27,500 bases of DNA, from positions 42,728,845 through 42,756,344 of the forward strand of contig CM031611.1 in assembly GCA_018398815.1 (NCBI GenBank). The letters are read 5' to 3'. Below, in pieces: positions 8,731 to 20,603 of the stretch. A program made the position numbers and the translations under genes. Within the stretch, counting starts at the first letter, position 1, and each line of letters begins with the position of its first letter. Under the pieces are notes generated by a model. It was not told the origin of the DNA, ran no database searches, and saw nothing but the letters and a program-made list of their open reading frames with translations. The DNA is from Conus ventricosus (Eukaryota > Mollusca > Gastropoda > Neogastropoda > Conidae).

Positions 8731-9755
8731 ATGGAATTTCCTAGAAAGATAGAGGACCATCATGAGTCGTAAGCAACTGAAATGCTGGAAATATTCAGGA
8801 GACAATTTCTGGACTCTTCTAGCCTTTTCTGCCTTGTTCTGATACTTTAAAGAGACCCCCAAAACATTACTCGTTTATCTCATGCGTCATTTGGTAAACA
8901 GACGTCACATTAAACTTAACACGTGCAAAGCAAAACCCTCACTCAACTCTCTTTGCCTTTAAAGAAGCTAAAGTCAAAACAGAAACAAGGCAAATTACAA
9001 GTGATGTGTGCAACGAAACACGTACTACATCGCTGCATATTTGTTAGTGTACCAGTTCCAAGTCTACTTAACCATATTTGATGCATCAACGGGTAGCACC
9101 AGTGGTTTCAAGTCCCAGATTCCACTGTCGAGGATCAAAGAAAGAAAGAAAGTTCCTCATCAGTTTTTCGTGACGCTAGCTTCCGACAGTCGTTCCTTTA
9201 AGTGTCAGAATCCACATCCACACTGTCTCATCTCCCAGGGATACTAACGCTTAGGTACCGAGCCGTATGCCGTGCCTGTACTCATCTGTCCACGCCTAGA
9301 CTGGCTCGTCTGTCCAAAACCATGGGAATCAACAAGCAAGAGCCAGACAATGAACAGACCCATCAAGACAAAGGAGTGCATTAAACTGTTGTTCAGCATG
9401 CAACAGCCAATGGCTCCCGAATGGAATCAGCAAGCAACTGTTTCCTCTCTTGCATGACAAAGAATTCAGAATCCCAATAAACAGTTTGCCCAACGATCAG
9501 TTTTCAAGACAAACTGGACAAGCAAATCTCTCTGGCTAGACTTGACAAACTAAATCATCGTACATTCGTTCGTGAAAACCAGACATAGATCATGTCTGAT
9601 GGAGACATATACTGTCATCGTCATAAATGTGTAGTTGATTCACCAATAACAACATAACATAGCTGTCATGTGCCAGCAGCTGAGCACGAACTTAGAACAC
9701 AACAGCTATGTTTTGATGCTACAGTTTTGATAGGGTTGATATCGTAAATTGTATT
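8731..9755. other. No gene seen
   Basis: Ordinary AT-rich sequence. Open frames at 9008-9247 and nearby are short and show no domain. A short (GAAA)n run lies at about 9141-9150. A CRE-like GACGTCAC occurs at about 8902. Confidence 0.55.
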
Positions 9756-9756
9756 C

Positions 9757-9776
9757 GGTGTGGTGTGTGTGTGTGT

Positions 9777-9834
<58 letters not shown>
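9757..9834. repeat. (GT)n microsatellite
   Basis: A run of GT dinucleotides with one interruption near 9778. Confidence 0.95.
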
Positions 9835-9835
<1 letters not shown>

Positions 9836-10389
9836 TGTAAGAAAATCACTCATGAAGATCCTAGGCGACTGCTTTGTGTGCCAGTCTGGAAAAACAAACA
9901 AGAGCAAACAATTGCACCTTAGATTTGGACCCAAAATACTTTTAAAGCAACAAAATGATCTGATTTGCATGCCATAATGGGCTGAAACGACACCACATGT
10001 TTTTTTTTTTTAATCTCACTGGCGTGTATTTATTTCATCACGGAAGCAAGAGTTAGCCTACTTCTTTGTTGCTTATTGTTTGCTGCTCCCTGTCTCATTT
10101 AAGATCTCCTTTCACCTAAGCTTTATTAACGCCAATGATAGTGAATGATTAGAGGTTGTGCTCCAGTTGGGAGTGGAAAGCACGATGGCTCTCAGGAAGC
10201 CACCTGTGAAGATGGTATCACTTTGTTCCACAACAGTGTCTCAAGGACTTGTGAGCAGTGACGGGCAGAACGGTTATGTAGCAATAGTTGTAGCAGACTT
10301 TGTCTTCTTTGTTCTTACACCGTATGATGATGAATTCATCACGGAGGTCATGTCCAGTGATCCTTGCTTCCAAGACAAGAAAACGAAGT
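9835..10389. other. No gene seen
   Basis: Unique-looking sequence with a T run near 10001-10011. The open frame at 10158-10442 runs directly into the 42-bp repeat and has no recognisable domain. Confidence 0.5.
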
Positions 10390-10860
10390 CATTGTGTTTA
10401 GTGCGCAGTTCGGAGCCTCTTTTTGACTTCTCATTGGTTTAGTGCGCAGTTTGGAGCCTCTTTTTTATATCTCATTGTGTTTAGTGCGCAGTCGGAGCCT
10501 CTTTTTGACTTCTCATTGTGTTTAGTGCGCAGTTCGGAGCCTCTTTTTGACTTCTCATTGTGTTTAGTGCGCAGTTTGGAGCCTCTTTTTTGATTTTCAT
10601 TTGTTTAGTGCGCAGTTCGAGCCCTTTTTTGACTTCTCATTTGCTTTAGTGCGCAGTTCGGAGCCCTTTTTTGACTTCTCTTGTGTTAAGTGCGCAGTTG
10701 GAGCCCTTTTTTATTCACTTCTCATTGCGCTTGGGCCCGTTCGGAGCTCTCTTTGTATCGATTTGGGTTTTTTTGCTCTCAGGGTTTGGGACCTCTTTTT
10801 GACTTCTATTGTGTTTAGTGCGCAGTTTGGAGCCTTTTTTTTTTTACTTCTCATGGAACG
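10390..10860. repeat. 42-bp tandem repeat, about 11 units
   Basis: The unit reads TTTAGTGCGCAGTTCGGAGC followed by CTCTTTTTGACTTCTCATTGTG. The GTGCGCAG core recurs at about 10401, 10443, 10484, 10526, 10568, 10609, 10651, 10692 and 10818, with two badly degraded units near 10735 and 10780. Units differ largely by single-base losses and by T-run length. Confidence 0.88.
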
Positions 10861-11780
10861 GCATCAGTGTTTGTTTTAATTCCTTGGTCTCGGACGGTCT
10901 TTGACTGTCTTTGCATGTTGGAAGTCAATCAACTGGATTTTGGTCAGCTTCTGTGAACGTGTGAAGTGACCTTTGCACTTTGGTGCCCGTGAAGTAGTTG
11001 ACATGGCTAGGACTCATAGGTGAGGAGCAGATTCCTCTGTGTCTGGAAATATCTATGAGGCATTCAGCCATTTTTGCTGGTCTTCAAGTGTCAAAACTTA
11101 ACTGGATTCCATCTAATGGTTTTCAACTTCTCTGGCCAGAGCATGTGTGTAGATGCAACTCACCCGTCTGGCAAACCTTGCATGGGATGAAAGGACATCC
11201 GCAAGGCCATCTTAACATGGAAAAGGAATTCTTTTTAATTGTGATAATTTCTATGATTGCCAATGTGAATGCTTAACAGATCACCCCATTAGTTCTATTC
11301 GGCTCGCTTATCATTCGCCATACTGGTTCTAACGTGGACAATCGAACTGCTGAAATGATCCTGCACGAGAACTAACTAACGCCATTTCCAACATTCTCAA
11401 AGGATTGAATGATGATGACCACACATCATGTTCCTAAAGAGAAGGATTCCGGCTTGATGCGTGGGTAATTATTGAGGAACAATAACCAATGCTCAAGCCA
11501 CAATTACCCCTCCACAGTATACAAGCTCCGATAACTATGTCAATGGTCACTTTGATTCCTGTGGAATAGCTTGAACTGCCAGACAGAATGTCTTTGATAA
11601 CCTTCATTGGGGGTGGGTGGGTGGGGAGGGGGGGGGGGGTTGGTTCTCAACCACAGCCAATGCACGAGTATTTTGTCGATCACAGCCAATACACGAGTAT
11701 ATTGTCAGTCTCTTAGGAATATTTGTTACCTGGTGCATTAAGTAATATACAAAAATGTGCCTGTTATTCCCTTTCATACA
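10861..11780. other. No gene seen; G tract and short duplication
   Basis: No supported coding sequence. A G-rich tract lies at 11609-11639. A 29-base imperfect duplication containing ACAGCCAAT and CACGAGTAT starts at 11652 and repeats at 11681. Confidence 0.6.
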
Positions 11781-11800
11781 GTTGTGTGTGTGTGTGTGTG

Positions 11801-11858
<58 letters not shown>
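11781..11858. repeat. (GT)n microsatellite
   Basis: GT dinucleotide run with one interruption near 11801. Confidence 0.95.
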
Positions 11859-11859
<1 letters not shown>

Positions 11860-12637
11860 TTTGAATATCAATAGTCTTTGAACTAAAGAACTTTAGAAAA
11901 ACTGACTACACGACTAAAACTGGTATACATTTTGAAGGAGCATTGACCTCAGTATGGAAAGTATACCTGGAGAAAGCCAACATCATTAAAGAAGCACATC
12001 TTGATTTTGTGGTCTTGTCAAATTTACTTTGACGTTTGGAAAATGCCGACATCCTTCCAGGATACCGTTCTGATTTTGTATAGCTACACTAAAGTTTACG
12101 CTTCGATGAAGCCATAAATCGAGAACTGTCTGGAATTGTGACACATCTTTTGTCGTTGTGAAAAAGTATGTGGAAGAACTAAACACCGAAAATGTAAATG
12201 CAAAGAAAAGCTGATGATTATGAAAAAGCATCCATAGAACTAACTTAAAAGCCATGAGCAACAATCGGGATTTCATACAAACTCTTTTTAGACTTTAAGC
12301 TAATGCAAATACGAGCAAAAATATACACATGTTAGAAAGTATGCACTACCGACAATGGTCTTCGACTGAAGTAGCATGCCAACTTCTCATTACTGTACAG
12401 CCATGCATAGTGAAATTTCCATGAAAGGTTTTACAGCAGATCAAGTCACGGAACGAAGACACCTACGAGGCATGCAAGACAATTCAGATCACGTGGTCAA
12501 ATTTTGACATGAAAATACTGGAAAATATCTTCAACGTGATTTCTAAGCTCTACGAAAACGCACACATCCTGGAGGCAGATCCAACACAGCGTGAAGTCTT
12601 CAATTCGAGAATCTGAGCACAAAGGCAGAGCTTTCTA
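11859..12637. other. No gene seen
   Basis: AT-rich sequence with only short, motif-free open frames, such as the minus-strand frame at 11986-12276. Confidence 0.5.
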
Positions 12638-13085
12638 TCATGAAAGATGTAGTTCCTCTCTACTGGAGAAGGGCTGCATTGTAACAAGACGTGAGACTTT
12701 TCTCCAGTCCTTTTCAGAATCCAGGTCTACACGTGGCTCTACTGAGTCTTCATGTAGCAAATCCAGTCAATCTGGCCATCTTAGTCGGACGTTCATGACC
12801 TGCTTTCTCAACTTTCTATGCTCTTTGTATGTTAGCTGCCCTTCTCCGATTAGTCCAGAAATCTGCGTGGCGGTTTGCTCTCGATGCGTCTCATGATAGG
12901 TTTCCCGCAGGATGAGCCTAGGGATCACATCCTCATTGCTGCTACTGCATGTCGGAATAGGCCGCTTCATCGTGTGAGTCACCTACCCATGAGACTGCGA
13001 CTTTGTCACAACAGACACCTGGCTTGCCAGAAATTCCACATCGGTTTCTTTTCAGTCATGAGCAACAAGGTAGAGATATAGCGTC
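12638..13085 (-). pseudogene. Unidentified decayed coding sequence
   Basis: One minus-strand frame reads like protein for about 145 codons, interrupted by three stops: TGA at 13052-13054, TAG at 12983-12985 and TGA at 12767-12769. The parts between are hydrophilic and mixed in composition, for example KETDVEFLASQVSVVTKSQ, GLIGEGQLTYKEHRKLRKQ and VDLDSEKDWRKVSRLV. All three stops could come from a single transition in an Arg, Gln or Trp codon. I do not recognise the family. It could be a transposon protein remnant or an old gene fragment, and chance is not excluded. Confidence 0.4.
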
Positions 13086-13720
13086 CAGTCCGTTCTTCAC
13101 AATGCCGATCAGGACTTGATCAGTCCGCTTCTACAAGGTCCAGTTTGCTTCTACAGGAAGTCTTGGACAGGAAGGGGGGGAGGGGGGAATAGCAAAGTAC
13201 GACACCGCTAGACCTGCTTGCATTTTTTATATTAAGCGTGGGAGAGTTTTATATCCTACCTGACTGACAGAGTAATCTGTGGAATGTCTGTATGCGCAGT
13301 TTCATCCAATGAGTCTGGAAGCACATTTTCAGCGGTGCTTTCTATCTCAATACTAGCATACAAGTGTAGTGTGATATCACAGAAAGTAATGTACGTGTGT
13401 AATATAGATATGGCATGCTATTGCCTTTGGAGTCGGATTACTTCTAGCTTAGTGTACTGTCGTATAGTACAGTGTCGCAATGTGTGTGTGGGGTTCAGTA
13501 AGTGTAGTGCAGTGTAGTTTCAGACTGTGCCTCTAGACAAGTTTGGCAACGGATCATGTTCTGTCCTGAGCCACCAGATGAAGAATCGGACTGACATCAG
13601 AGCAGACATGTGCTGGACAGTGGAGGCATAGATACCAAGTGACAATGAAGCGCATCTTCCAGTCTAAACGCACCTGATTTGCAGCATAGTTCTTATGCAC
13701 CAGCAGGTATGGTGATGATG
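13086..13720. other. No gene seen
   Basis: Mixed sequence with a short G-run cluster near 13174-13187 and several GTAGTGTAG-like words near 13440-13520. No convincing coding region. Confidence 0.5.
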
Positions 13721-13726
13721 GCAGCG

Positions 13727-13766
<40 letters not shown>

Positions 13767-13912
13767 GAATAGGAGTAGGAGTAGTAGTAGTAGTAGTAGC
13801 AGCAGCAGCAGCAGTGGTAGTAGTAGTGGTAGCAGCAACATTAGCAGAAGTTGTAGTGGTAGTGGAAGTAGTGTTAATAGTGGTGGTGGTGGTGGTGGTG
13901 GTGGTGGTGGTG

Positions 13913-13955
<43 letters not shown>

Positions 13956-14110
13956 AAGTAGAAGTAGTAGTAACAACAATAGTAGTAGTAGTAGTAGTAG
14001 TAGTAGTAGCAGTAGTAGTAGTAGTGAAAGAAGTTGTAGACGACACAGCAGCAACAACAGCAGTAACAGCAACTGCAACAGTGCCAAAGGTGTTAGTAGT
14101 AGCAGTAGAA
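13721..14110. repeat. Compound (AGT)n/(GGT)n trinucleotide tract
   Basis: Long stretches of AGT and GGT triplets with AGC interruptions. All overlapping frames code only for homopolymer-like peptides (poly-Val, poly-Thr, poly-Leu), so they are artefacts of the repeat. Confidence 0.93.
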
Positions 14111-14250
14111 GCAGTTACAACAGTATTAGGAGTAGGAGTAACGGTAACAGGAGTGCTGTCCCTTGGTTTGCGTAGTCACGTATATCTACAGTTAGGAACT
14201 GACCAATTAAATATAGCAAATGTGCTAGAGAATAGATGAGTATTGTCCGT

Positions 14251-14261
14251 AAACACACACA

Positions 14262-14292
<31 letters not shown>
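14251..14292. repeat. (CA)n microsatellite at the 5' edge of a LINE
   Basis: CA dinucleotides abut the open LINE frame that begins at about 14293. Confidence 0.92.
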
Positions 14293-14293
<1 letters not shown>

Positions 14294-14295
<2 letters not shown>

Positions 14296-15481
14296 CTACC
14301 ATTCAAAATTCAAACCAAATGGAACTTGAAATTAGGTCCGATATTCATTTTCCTAAGCGTGCAAAACGTATCCGATCTAATAAAACTATTCTTACATTTT
14401 CTTCTAAACTATTGACAAAATTAAATACTAATCAAAAGAAATTAGCTGTGCGTTTTCCAATAAGTCCCATCCCAAACTGGGAGCTTTTTAAGGCTAAGTT
14501 TGATTATAACTATACACAGTTGTCCAAATTTGATAACATCAATGTACTTGCATATGAAGCTAGATCCCACATGAATGATTTTTATCCCAATCATCTAAAA
14601 ATTTTCACTGATGGTTCTTTATTAGACAATCAGGCAGGCTGTGGTTTTGTCATCCCCACTTTAAAAATTGAGAAATCTTTTTATCTTGGAAAGGACTTCT
14701 CCATTTTCACAGCTGAATTAATAGCAATTTTAATGGCTGTTCAATATGTCATTGATACACCATGCAATTTTTATGGTGCACTGTTTTGTGTAGACTCTAA
14801 ATCAGTTCTCCAAGCTTTAGAATCAACAAATCCGAAAATCCGGGCTGAAATAATCACAGAAATTAAAGTACTTATTCATGTTCTCATATCAAGGGGTATC
14901 GCAGTTGATTTTTGTTGGATCCCATCTCATTGTTCAATATCTGGAAATGAATGGGCAGATCGTACTGCTCGAGCAGGTGCAAACAAATCTTTTAAATCCA
15001 AGGATATTCCCATTCTTTTGAGTTTACAAGAAGGTTACTCTCTATTACAAAAAGCTTCTTTTGAAAATTTTGAAAAGGTACATAAAGACTACATGCTTCC
15101 CAAAGTATACAAGCCTAATTCTTCAATAAAGTGTTGTTTAAACGCTCGATCACAATTTTTTTTAAAAAGAACTCATTAATAAATTATACATTTTATCACA
15201 AAAATGTCGATAAACACCCAAAACACCGCAAAAAAATTGTTTCACTGTTTTACAGACTTAGGTTAAACGCTTTCAAAACCAAGTTCACAAAAAACATCCA
15301 GTGTGTATGCGGGGCTGTTGATAGTTGTACAACAACACATATTTTGTACTTTTGTCCTTATTTTGAATCAGCTCTATCAAAATTCAGAAAAGATGAATCA
15401 AAATGCATTTTCCAAGAACCTGTATTTCTTTTGAACTTTGTTCAGAACTTAATGATAAGTCCAGTCGGCTCGTTTTTATGA
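14294..15481 (+). pseudogene. I-like LINE 3' portion: RNase H domain and C-terminal Cys/His motif
   Basis: The first frame (open from the (CA)n array, first ATG at 14319, stop at 15177-15179) encodes a complete RNase H fold. It has the acidic residue of IFTDGS, the glutamate of TAELIAI, the aspartate of VDSKSVLQAL, and WIPSHCSISGNEWAD. This is the RNase H placed after reverse transcriptase in I-type non-LTR elements, where it helps remove template RNA. The second frame (to 15481) carries RLRLNAFKTKF and a CVCG…HILYFCPYF motif. The two frames meet at the T/A run at 15156-15168, and one missing base explains the shift. The reverse transcriptase and endonuclease are absent, so the element is 5'-truncated. 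It is AT-rich and little decayed, which suggests a fairly recent insertion. Confidence 0.88.
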
Positions 15482-15840
<359 letters not shown>

Positions 15841-15890
<50 letters not shown>

Positions 15891-15891
15891 A

Positions 15892-15961
<70 letters not shown>
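15841..15961. repeat. (CA)n microsatellite
   Basis: CA run with one slip near 15890, directly following an (AAC)n tail. Confidence 0.95.
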
Positions 15962-15964
<3 letters not shown>

Positions 15965-16129
15965 AATCGTGCATTTGAAAACATGTCACATGGACGCAAA
16001 TTTTGTTTGAGAATAAAAATGCACTGTCTATACAATACACTGTCTATACAATACACAAAATGTGTATCATCGGACAGTTGTGCATCATAATACGAGAATT
16101 CTGTAGCAACCAAAGGCTGAGTACTGATG

Positions 16130-17090
16130 ACATATGTCCACCGTATTGCAATAAAATGTCTGTTCTGACTTCATATCATGTGAACTGTGAACGAATCGAA
16201 CAACAATCTGCAAAAATTGTGTGCCTACAAAATTTTGTGTGCAATCACACAATGGATTAGTTGTGTGTCATCATATACTTGTAGACTGACAACATTTCAT
16301 ACCAATCGTGTGCCACAAATAATTGCATGCTAACTCTACTGAATAACAAATGAGTTAACAAATATTCGTATGTTAATAATGAAATGTGTCGATTGTGTGC
16401 CAGAGAAAAAAAGCTTTAAGCCAACGACATAACGTGAACAATTTGTGCCTGCTAACAGCTGCGCACTGACTACAAAGTGAGACATTCGTGTGCCTGTGGA
16501 TAGATGTGGACTGACTGTGATGAATTACATTCTTGTGCCCGTGAATGTTGCTGCTTCTGCTACAAACTATAAGACTCTTGTGCCGGCTAATAGCTGTGCT
16601 GTGAAGACAAAATATGATATTCATGTACGAGCGAATAGCTGTACTTTGAATGCAGAATATGTTACTGGCTTTTAAGCGAATAGCAGCGCCCTGACAACAT
16701 ACGATGACATTCGTGCGCCTGTGAAAAGCTTCGCCTTGACTACAAAATATGACTATGGTGTGCTAGCGAATAGCTGTATTTTGTATTAAAATATTACACT
16801 CGTGTGCCAGCGAATAGCTGTGCACCACTGCAAATTGTGACATTCGTGTACTTATGATTAGTTGAGCTTTGACAACAAAATACAACAGCAGTATGTCAGC
16901 GAATAGCCGTACTTTGACAACAAAACATGACACTAATGTGTCAGCTGATAGCTGTGAACTGACTACATAATATTTGAATTATGTGTCAGCAAAACGCTAT
17001 GTGCTGACAATATGGTAAACATTTGTGGTCTGCTGCGAATCTGTGCTCTGAGTATAGAATGTTCAGTACTAGTACCAGCAGGCCTCTGTC
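16130..17090. repeat. Diverged 45-bp satellite, left block
   Basis: The consensus is close to GTGCCAGCGAATAGCTGTGC followed by ACTGACTACAAAATATGACATTC. Equivalent points recur at 16445, 16490, 16535, 16580 and 16625 (exactly 45 apart). AGCG-type anchors continue at 16630, 16675, 16720, 16765, 16809, 16854, 16898, 16943 and 16988. Weaker units are recognisable back to about 16136. Units are strongly diverged yet keep length 45, so mostly substitutions separate them. The overlapping frames are 15-residue repeats with stops and are not credible proteins. Confidence 0.85.
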
Positions 17091-17480
17091 GGTCTTAGCT
17101 GACCATGGATAGAGCATATCCGACCTAATATTTCCGACCTAATATTAGCTATCTGTCTGGGCTGTCTGCTCGACCCGAGGAGCGTCGCCTGTGGCTATAG
17201 AGACCGATACGAGAGTGGCAGTCTCTGTCGCAGCGGTCACATCTGTATGTTGACACTGGTTTGTTGGCTGTCATCCCCTTTCTGCAGGCTCGCTTTTCTG
17301 CTGCAGCAGCGGTCAGTTTGTCTTCGCCAATCTGCAGCTGTTTCTTGAAAGAGCTTCTGCAGCTGTTGTGGTCTGCTGCAAGGTCCTCTCAGGACTCAAG
17401 TGTTGATCTCAAGCACCTCCATGTCTCTTTTGCAAACGTTTTGTGTCTCAGCTGTGGGCGGCCAGTGCTTCTCTGCCCTG
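17080..17480 (-). pseudogene. LINE C-terminal remnant with C2H2-like finger
   Basis: On the minus strand, a frame from about 17478 to the TAG at 17149-17151 reads GQRSTGRPQLRHK, then EDLAADHNSC, TAAAAEKRACRK and CDRCDRDCHSRIGLYSHRRR. These match the order at the C-terminus of one group of invertebrate non-LTR reverse transcriptases: a GxRxxGRP linker, a helix, then a zinc finger with SRIGLxSH. A better match for the helix (VCKRDMEVLEINT) is in a neighbouring frame near 17440-17405, so two compensating shifts exist. One TGA stands where tryptophan is usual. The last zinc-ligand position reads Ser. It sits inside the 45-bp satellite. This region is GC-richer than its flanks. Confidence 0.72.
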
Positions 17481-17489
17481 CAGCAAGCT

Positions 17490-17640
17490 CGCCAGCTGTG
17501 TGCTGACTATATGATCTGCCAGATGAGTACTGCTACATAGCAGTATGGTGACTACATGATCTGCCAGAAGAGTGCTGTCACATAGCTGTGTGCTGACTAC
17601 ATGATCTGCCAAATGAGTGCTGCCACATAACTGTTTCTGA
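17490..17640. repeat. 45-bp satellite, right block (variant units)
   Basis: Three full units begin at 17494, 17539 and 17584, exactly 45 apart, with a partial fourth at 17629. The unit starts AGCTGTGTGCTGACTACATG. Its first ~20 bases match the left block (AGCTGTGCACTGACTACAAA), and the second half (ATCTGCCAGATGAGTGCTGC) differs. Confidence 0.87.
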
Positions 17641-18236
17641 GAATGATAGTAGGAGATAAGCACTTCTTCGTGAATATTTTTTAGAGCGTTCAGTTTCTTT
17701 CCGTGTGAAATCCTGTACATTATTTTGGGGTGTGGCGAAAGTAACATGAACTTATCACGATATCCTGTTTTCTAAAAACAGACGTCCAACGTATTCTGTC
17801 ACATGGATCAATACTACATACGACCGTTTGAATAAGATTTCTTCATTAATGCAAAAATCAAAGGACGTTGAATTGAAGAGAGTTCCCAATCAGAATGACT
17901 CAAAGGAATCACAAACATCTACAGCATAACATATTGTCTTAAAAAAAAAACAACCTTTCAATCACCCATTTCTCATGTAGCACAACGTAGCATTTTTGGT
18001 ACGATTTCCCCAGTGTTTGAAGTACTATTGCACCAACGCAGGTAACGTAGCACACTAAGCAAAGATTGTTTAGTAAGGTGCAAGTAAGCTTTGCAAAGAA
18101 GGTATACAGTCGATTACATGGTAAGTCGTGCAGGTGTTTCTCTGCTCAAAACGAAGTATAATAAACAACCTAAATATCCTTTAAAAACAAGACAGTTTCA
18201 TGTTCAATTGATCAGAAAGTGATATGAACATGAAAC
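17641..18236. other. No gene seen
   Basis: AT-rich unique-looking sequence with a short poly(A) near 17941-17950. Nothing recognisable on either strand. Confidence 0.55.
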
Positions 18237-18238
18237 CA

Positions 18239-18314
<76 letters not shown>
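18237..18314. repeat. (CA)n microsatellite
   Basis: Uninterrupted CA run after a short CACAC-CACAC slip. Confidence 0.95.
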
Positions 18315-18317
<3 letters not shown>

Positions 18318-19690
18318 GTGACACGTATATGTATGTGCTTTGCCTAAAGAGAATGATTTTCGACCTGTTTTGTTCCACTTACATATGCTATGGAATATAT
18401 AACATCTTATGTGACTTAACAGCTATTCTTGTGATAGAATACTAAAAACAGAAATCATTATAAATTTTGATTGTTAATTTAGTGGTTAGATGCAATCCGT
18501 AGCTCCAGTCTGAAGATAATTCTGTAAAATGGAATATTGAAACTTTTCCTTCTATAAGTGGATTTGATGGAAGTTATCTTCACAATTGCACATAATAAAG
18601 ACACTGACCATGGCTCGATAAGAGGCGTATCTCTGTCTGTCTGTCATTGTCTTCTCTCTGTCTGCCTCTGCCCTCTCTGTCTCTGTCTGCCTGTCTGTCT
18701 GTTTATCGCATGGTTATTGATTCTTTAACTAAATTTAGACACAGATGCCATAAGCCTGCATGTTTGAAGAAAGATTAATTATATTTCAGTCTGTGTGAAC
18801 TTACTTAGAAATAAATCAAGGCGTATAATTCAATTTGTTAGCTTTTGTGATTGAAATTGTTGTAGCAGGAAAACTTTTAACTTTCAAAAGTAACATGAAA
18901 TAGTATCTCAGAGAAGGTTGTCGACGTTGACATAAGCCTGCACATCTTTGATGACATTGAACGAACGATCTGAAGCATAGGGTAGACAATCCTGTCAGTC
19001 TGCTGTTTTTATGATCGTCTGTTTCATGATTATTGCAAAACTTATTTGCATAATGCCTGCAGGTCCTACCAAAAAAAGTGTTCTCCTATCCAGAATTCAA
19101 AGTACTGTCACCCTTCTTCTCCATTTCATTGTAAACAAGTTCTTTTCTTCCTTTTAATTGAAGTCACTGGTGGTCTATGTTTTGATAATGACCTGAGTCT
19201 CTTCAGGGCCATTTGTATTGATTTGTGTACTTTTGTTACAAAGAAGCGAAAAACAAATTTGGATTTCAAGAGTTCGACAAGAAGAACAAAATATATTAGG
19301 CTGATGTAGCCATTTTGTCATCAGTTACGTTATACATTCCAACATGGAAACAGAGAAAATAAAGAAATGACAGCCAACATAGGGCCTTTCGTCTTTGAGG
19401 AAACCGCACTGTTCCACATCCTAATTTCATGAACGGCAACCACCCGGCGTTAGCACGACAGGCATTAAAGCACCATGCAATGCTGGCGCCGCGTTGGTGC
19501 CGGTGTCTCTGTGGTGTGGTGATACGCTTACAAATAAATGAACATTTTCGATATCCGATGGTTGCAGTCAGTTGTACTGTTTCTCTGTTGTACCAGTGCC
19601 ATGAATACGACTTATTCATTAGCATCTGTTAAAAACAGAGCAACATTCGGAAACGCTTTCAGAAACCTATTCAATAGTAGTCATTAAGTT
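18315..19690. other. No gene seen
   Basis: AT-rich sequence with a (CTGT)n-like patch at about 18632-18700. Small open frames, such as 19046-19309 (+) and 19296-19625 (-), lack recognisable motifs. The stretch at 19370-19520 is GC-richer than its surroundings but I could not define an element there. Confidence 0.5.
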
Positions 19691-19899
19691 GTTCCAGACT
19701 TAGTGATATCATCATCATATCATCATCGTCGTCGTCGTCATCGTCATCATCTTCTCCAGCAAGTTTTAAATGATAACGATAATAGTAATAATAATAATGA
19801 TAATGATAATAATATAATAATGATAATGATTATAATAATCATAATCATAATCACCATCATCATCATTAACATTGTTATTATTGTTATTATTGTTATCAC

Positions 19900-19933
<34 letters not shown>

Positions 19934-20066
19934 GTCATTATCATCCATATATCATCATCATCGTCATCACCATCATCATCATCATTATCATTATTGTCAT
20001 TAAAAATATTATTATTGTTGTTATCATTGTCGTCATCATCATCATTATCATTATCATCATCATCAT

Positions 20067-20108
<42 letters not shown>

Positions 20109-20128
20109 TATCATCATCATCATCATTA
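19691..20128. repeat. (ATC)n/(ATT)n trinucleotide block
   Basis: Interrupted ATC, ATT and GTC triplets. Overlapping frames on both strands are low-complexity artefacts. Confidence 0.93.
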
Positions 20129-20603
20129 ACACCAATAATTTCATTATTCATGCTGTATGATAAGTTTGATACCAATTGTATTTCTAAATTTCAATGTATT
20201 TGTCTATTTCTTAGTGGTGTATGAGTATTTGAAAACTTAACATATGAAAACCTGGCGATGATCAGTCCTGAAAGGTGAAACGGTTCAGGGCAAAACAGAA
20301 CGGTCAAAATTATTACTGGAATTTGTGTGTATTCCATGAAAGGGTCATGTTTGCAACTTCTTTATACATTAAAATTGCAAACGGATTGTTTTTGAGGTTT
20401 TTTTTTGTTTGTTTAGTTTCTCCTAGAATATCTTGCAAAATATGTTACACAGTTATCTGCAGATAGCAATTTCATCTGGAAGATTTCTAGTCATTATCTT
20501 TGAGATGTGACGTTTTATTGCAAACGTAACAAAGTGATATTAAGCAAAGAACATAAAAGATCTACGTGTTCTCATTTGAAATGTGTGTGGAATGAAACGA
20601 AAA
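20129..20603. other. No gene seen
   Basis: AT-rich sequence with a T run near 20398-20406. No supported coding region. Confidence 0.5.

Noticed and set aside
10158..10442. A 94-residue open frame as a gene
   Set aside because: It runs into the 42-bp repeat and shows no motif or splice context.
13554..14239. Long open frames giving poly-Leu, poly-Thr and poly-Val proteins
   Set aside because: They are produced by trinucleotide repeats in all frames of both strands.
16373..16624. His-rich 15-residue repeat protein on the minus strand (a zinc-binding-like pattern)
   Set aside because: It is the translation of the 45-bp satellite; neighbouring units contain stops and no start or splice context supports it.
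16265..17075. CRISPR array, because of the regular 45-base spacing
   Set aside because: The whole unit diverges together, there are no conserved repeats with unique spacers, and the DNA is eukaryotic.
19296..19625. A 109-residue minus-strand frame in a GC-richer patch
   Set aside because: No recognisable motif, and I could not find terminal inverted repeats that would make it a transposon.
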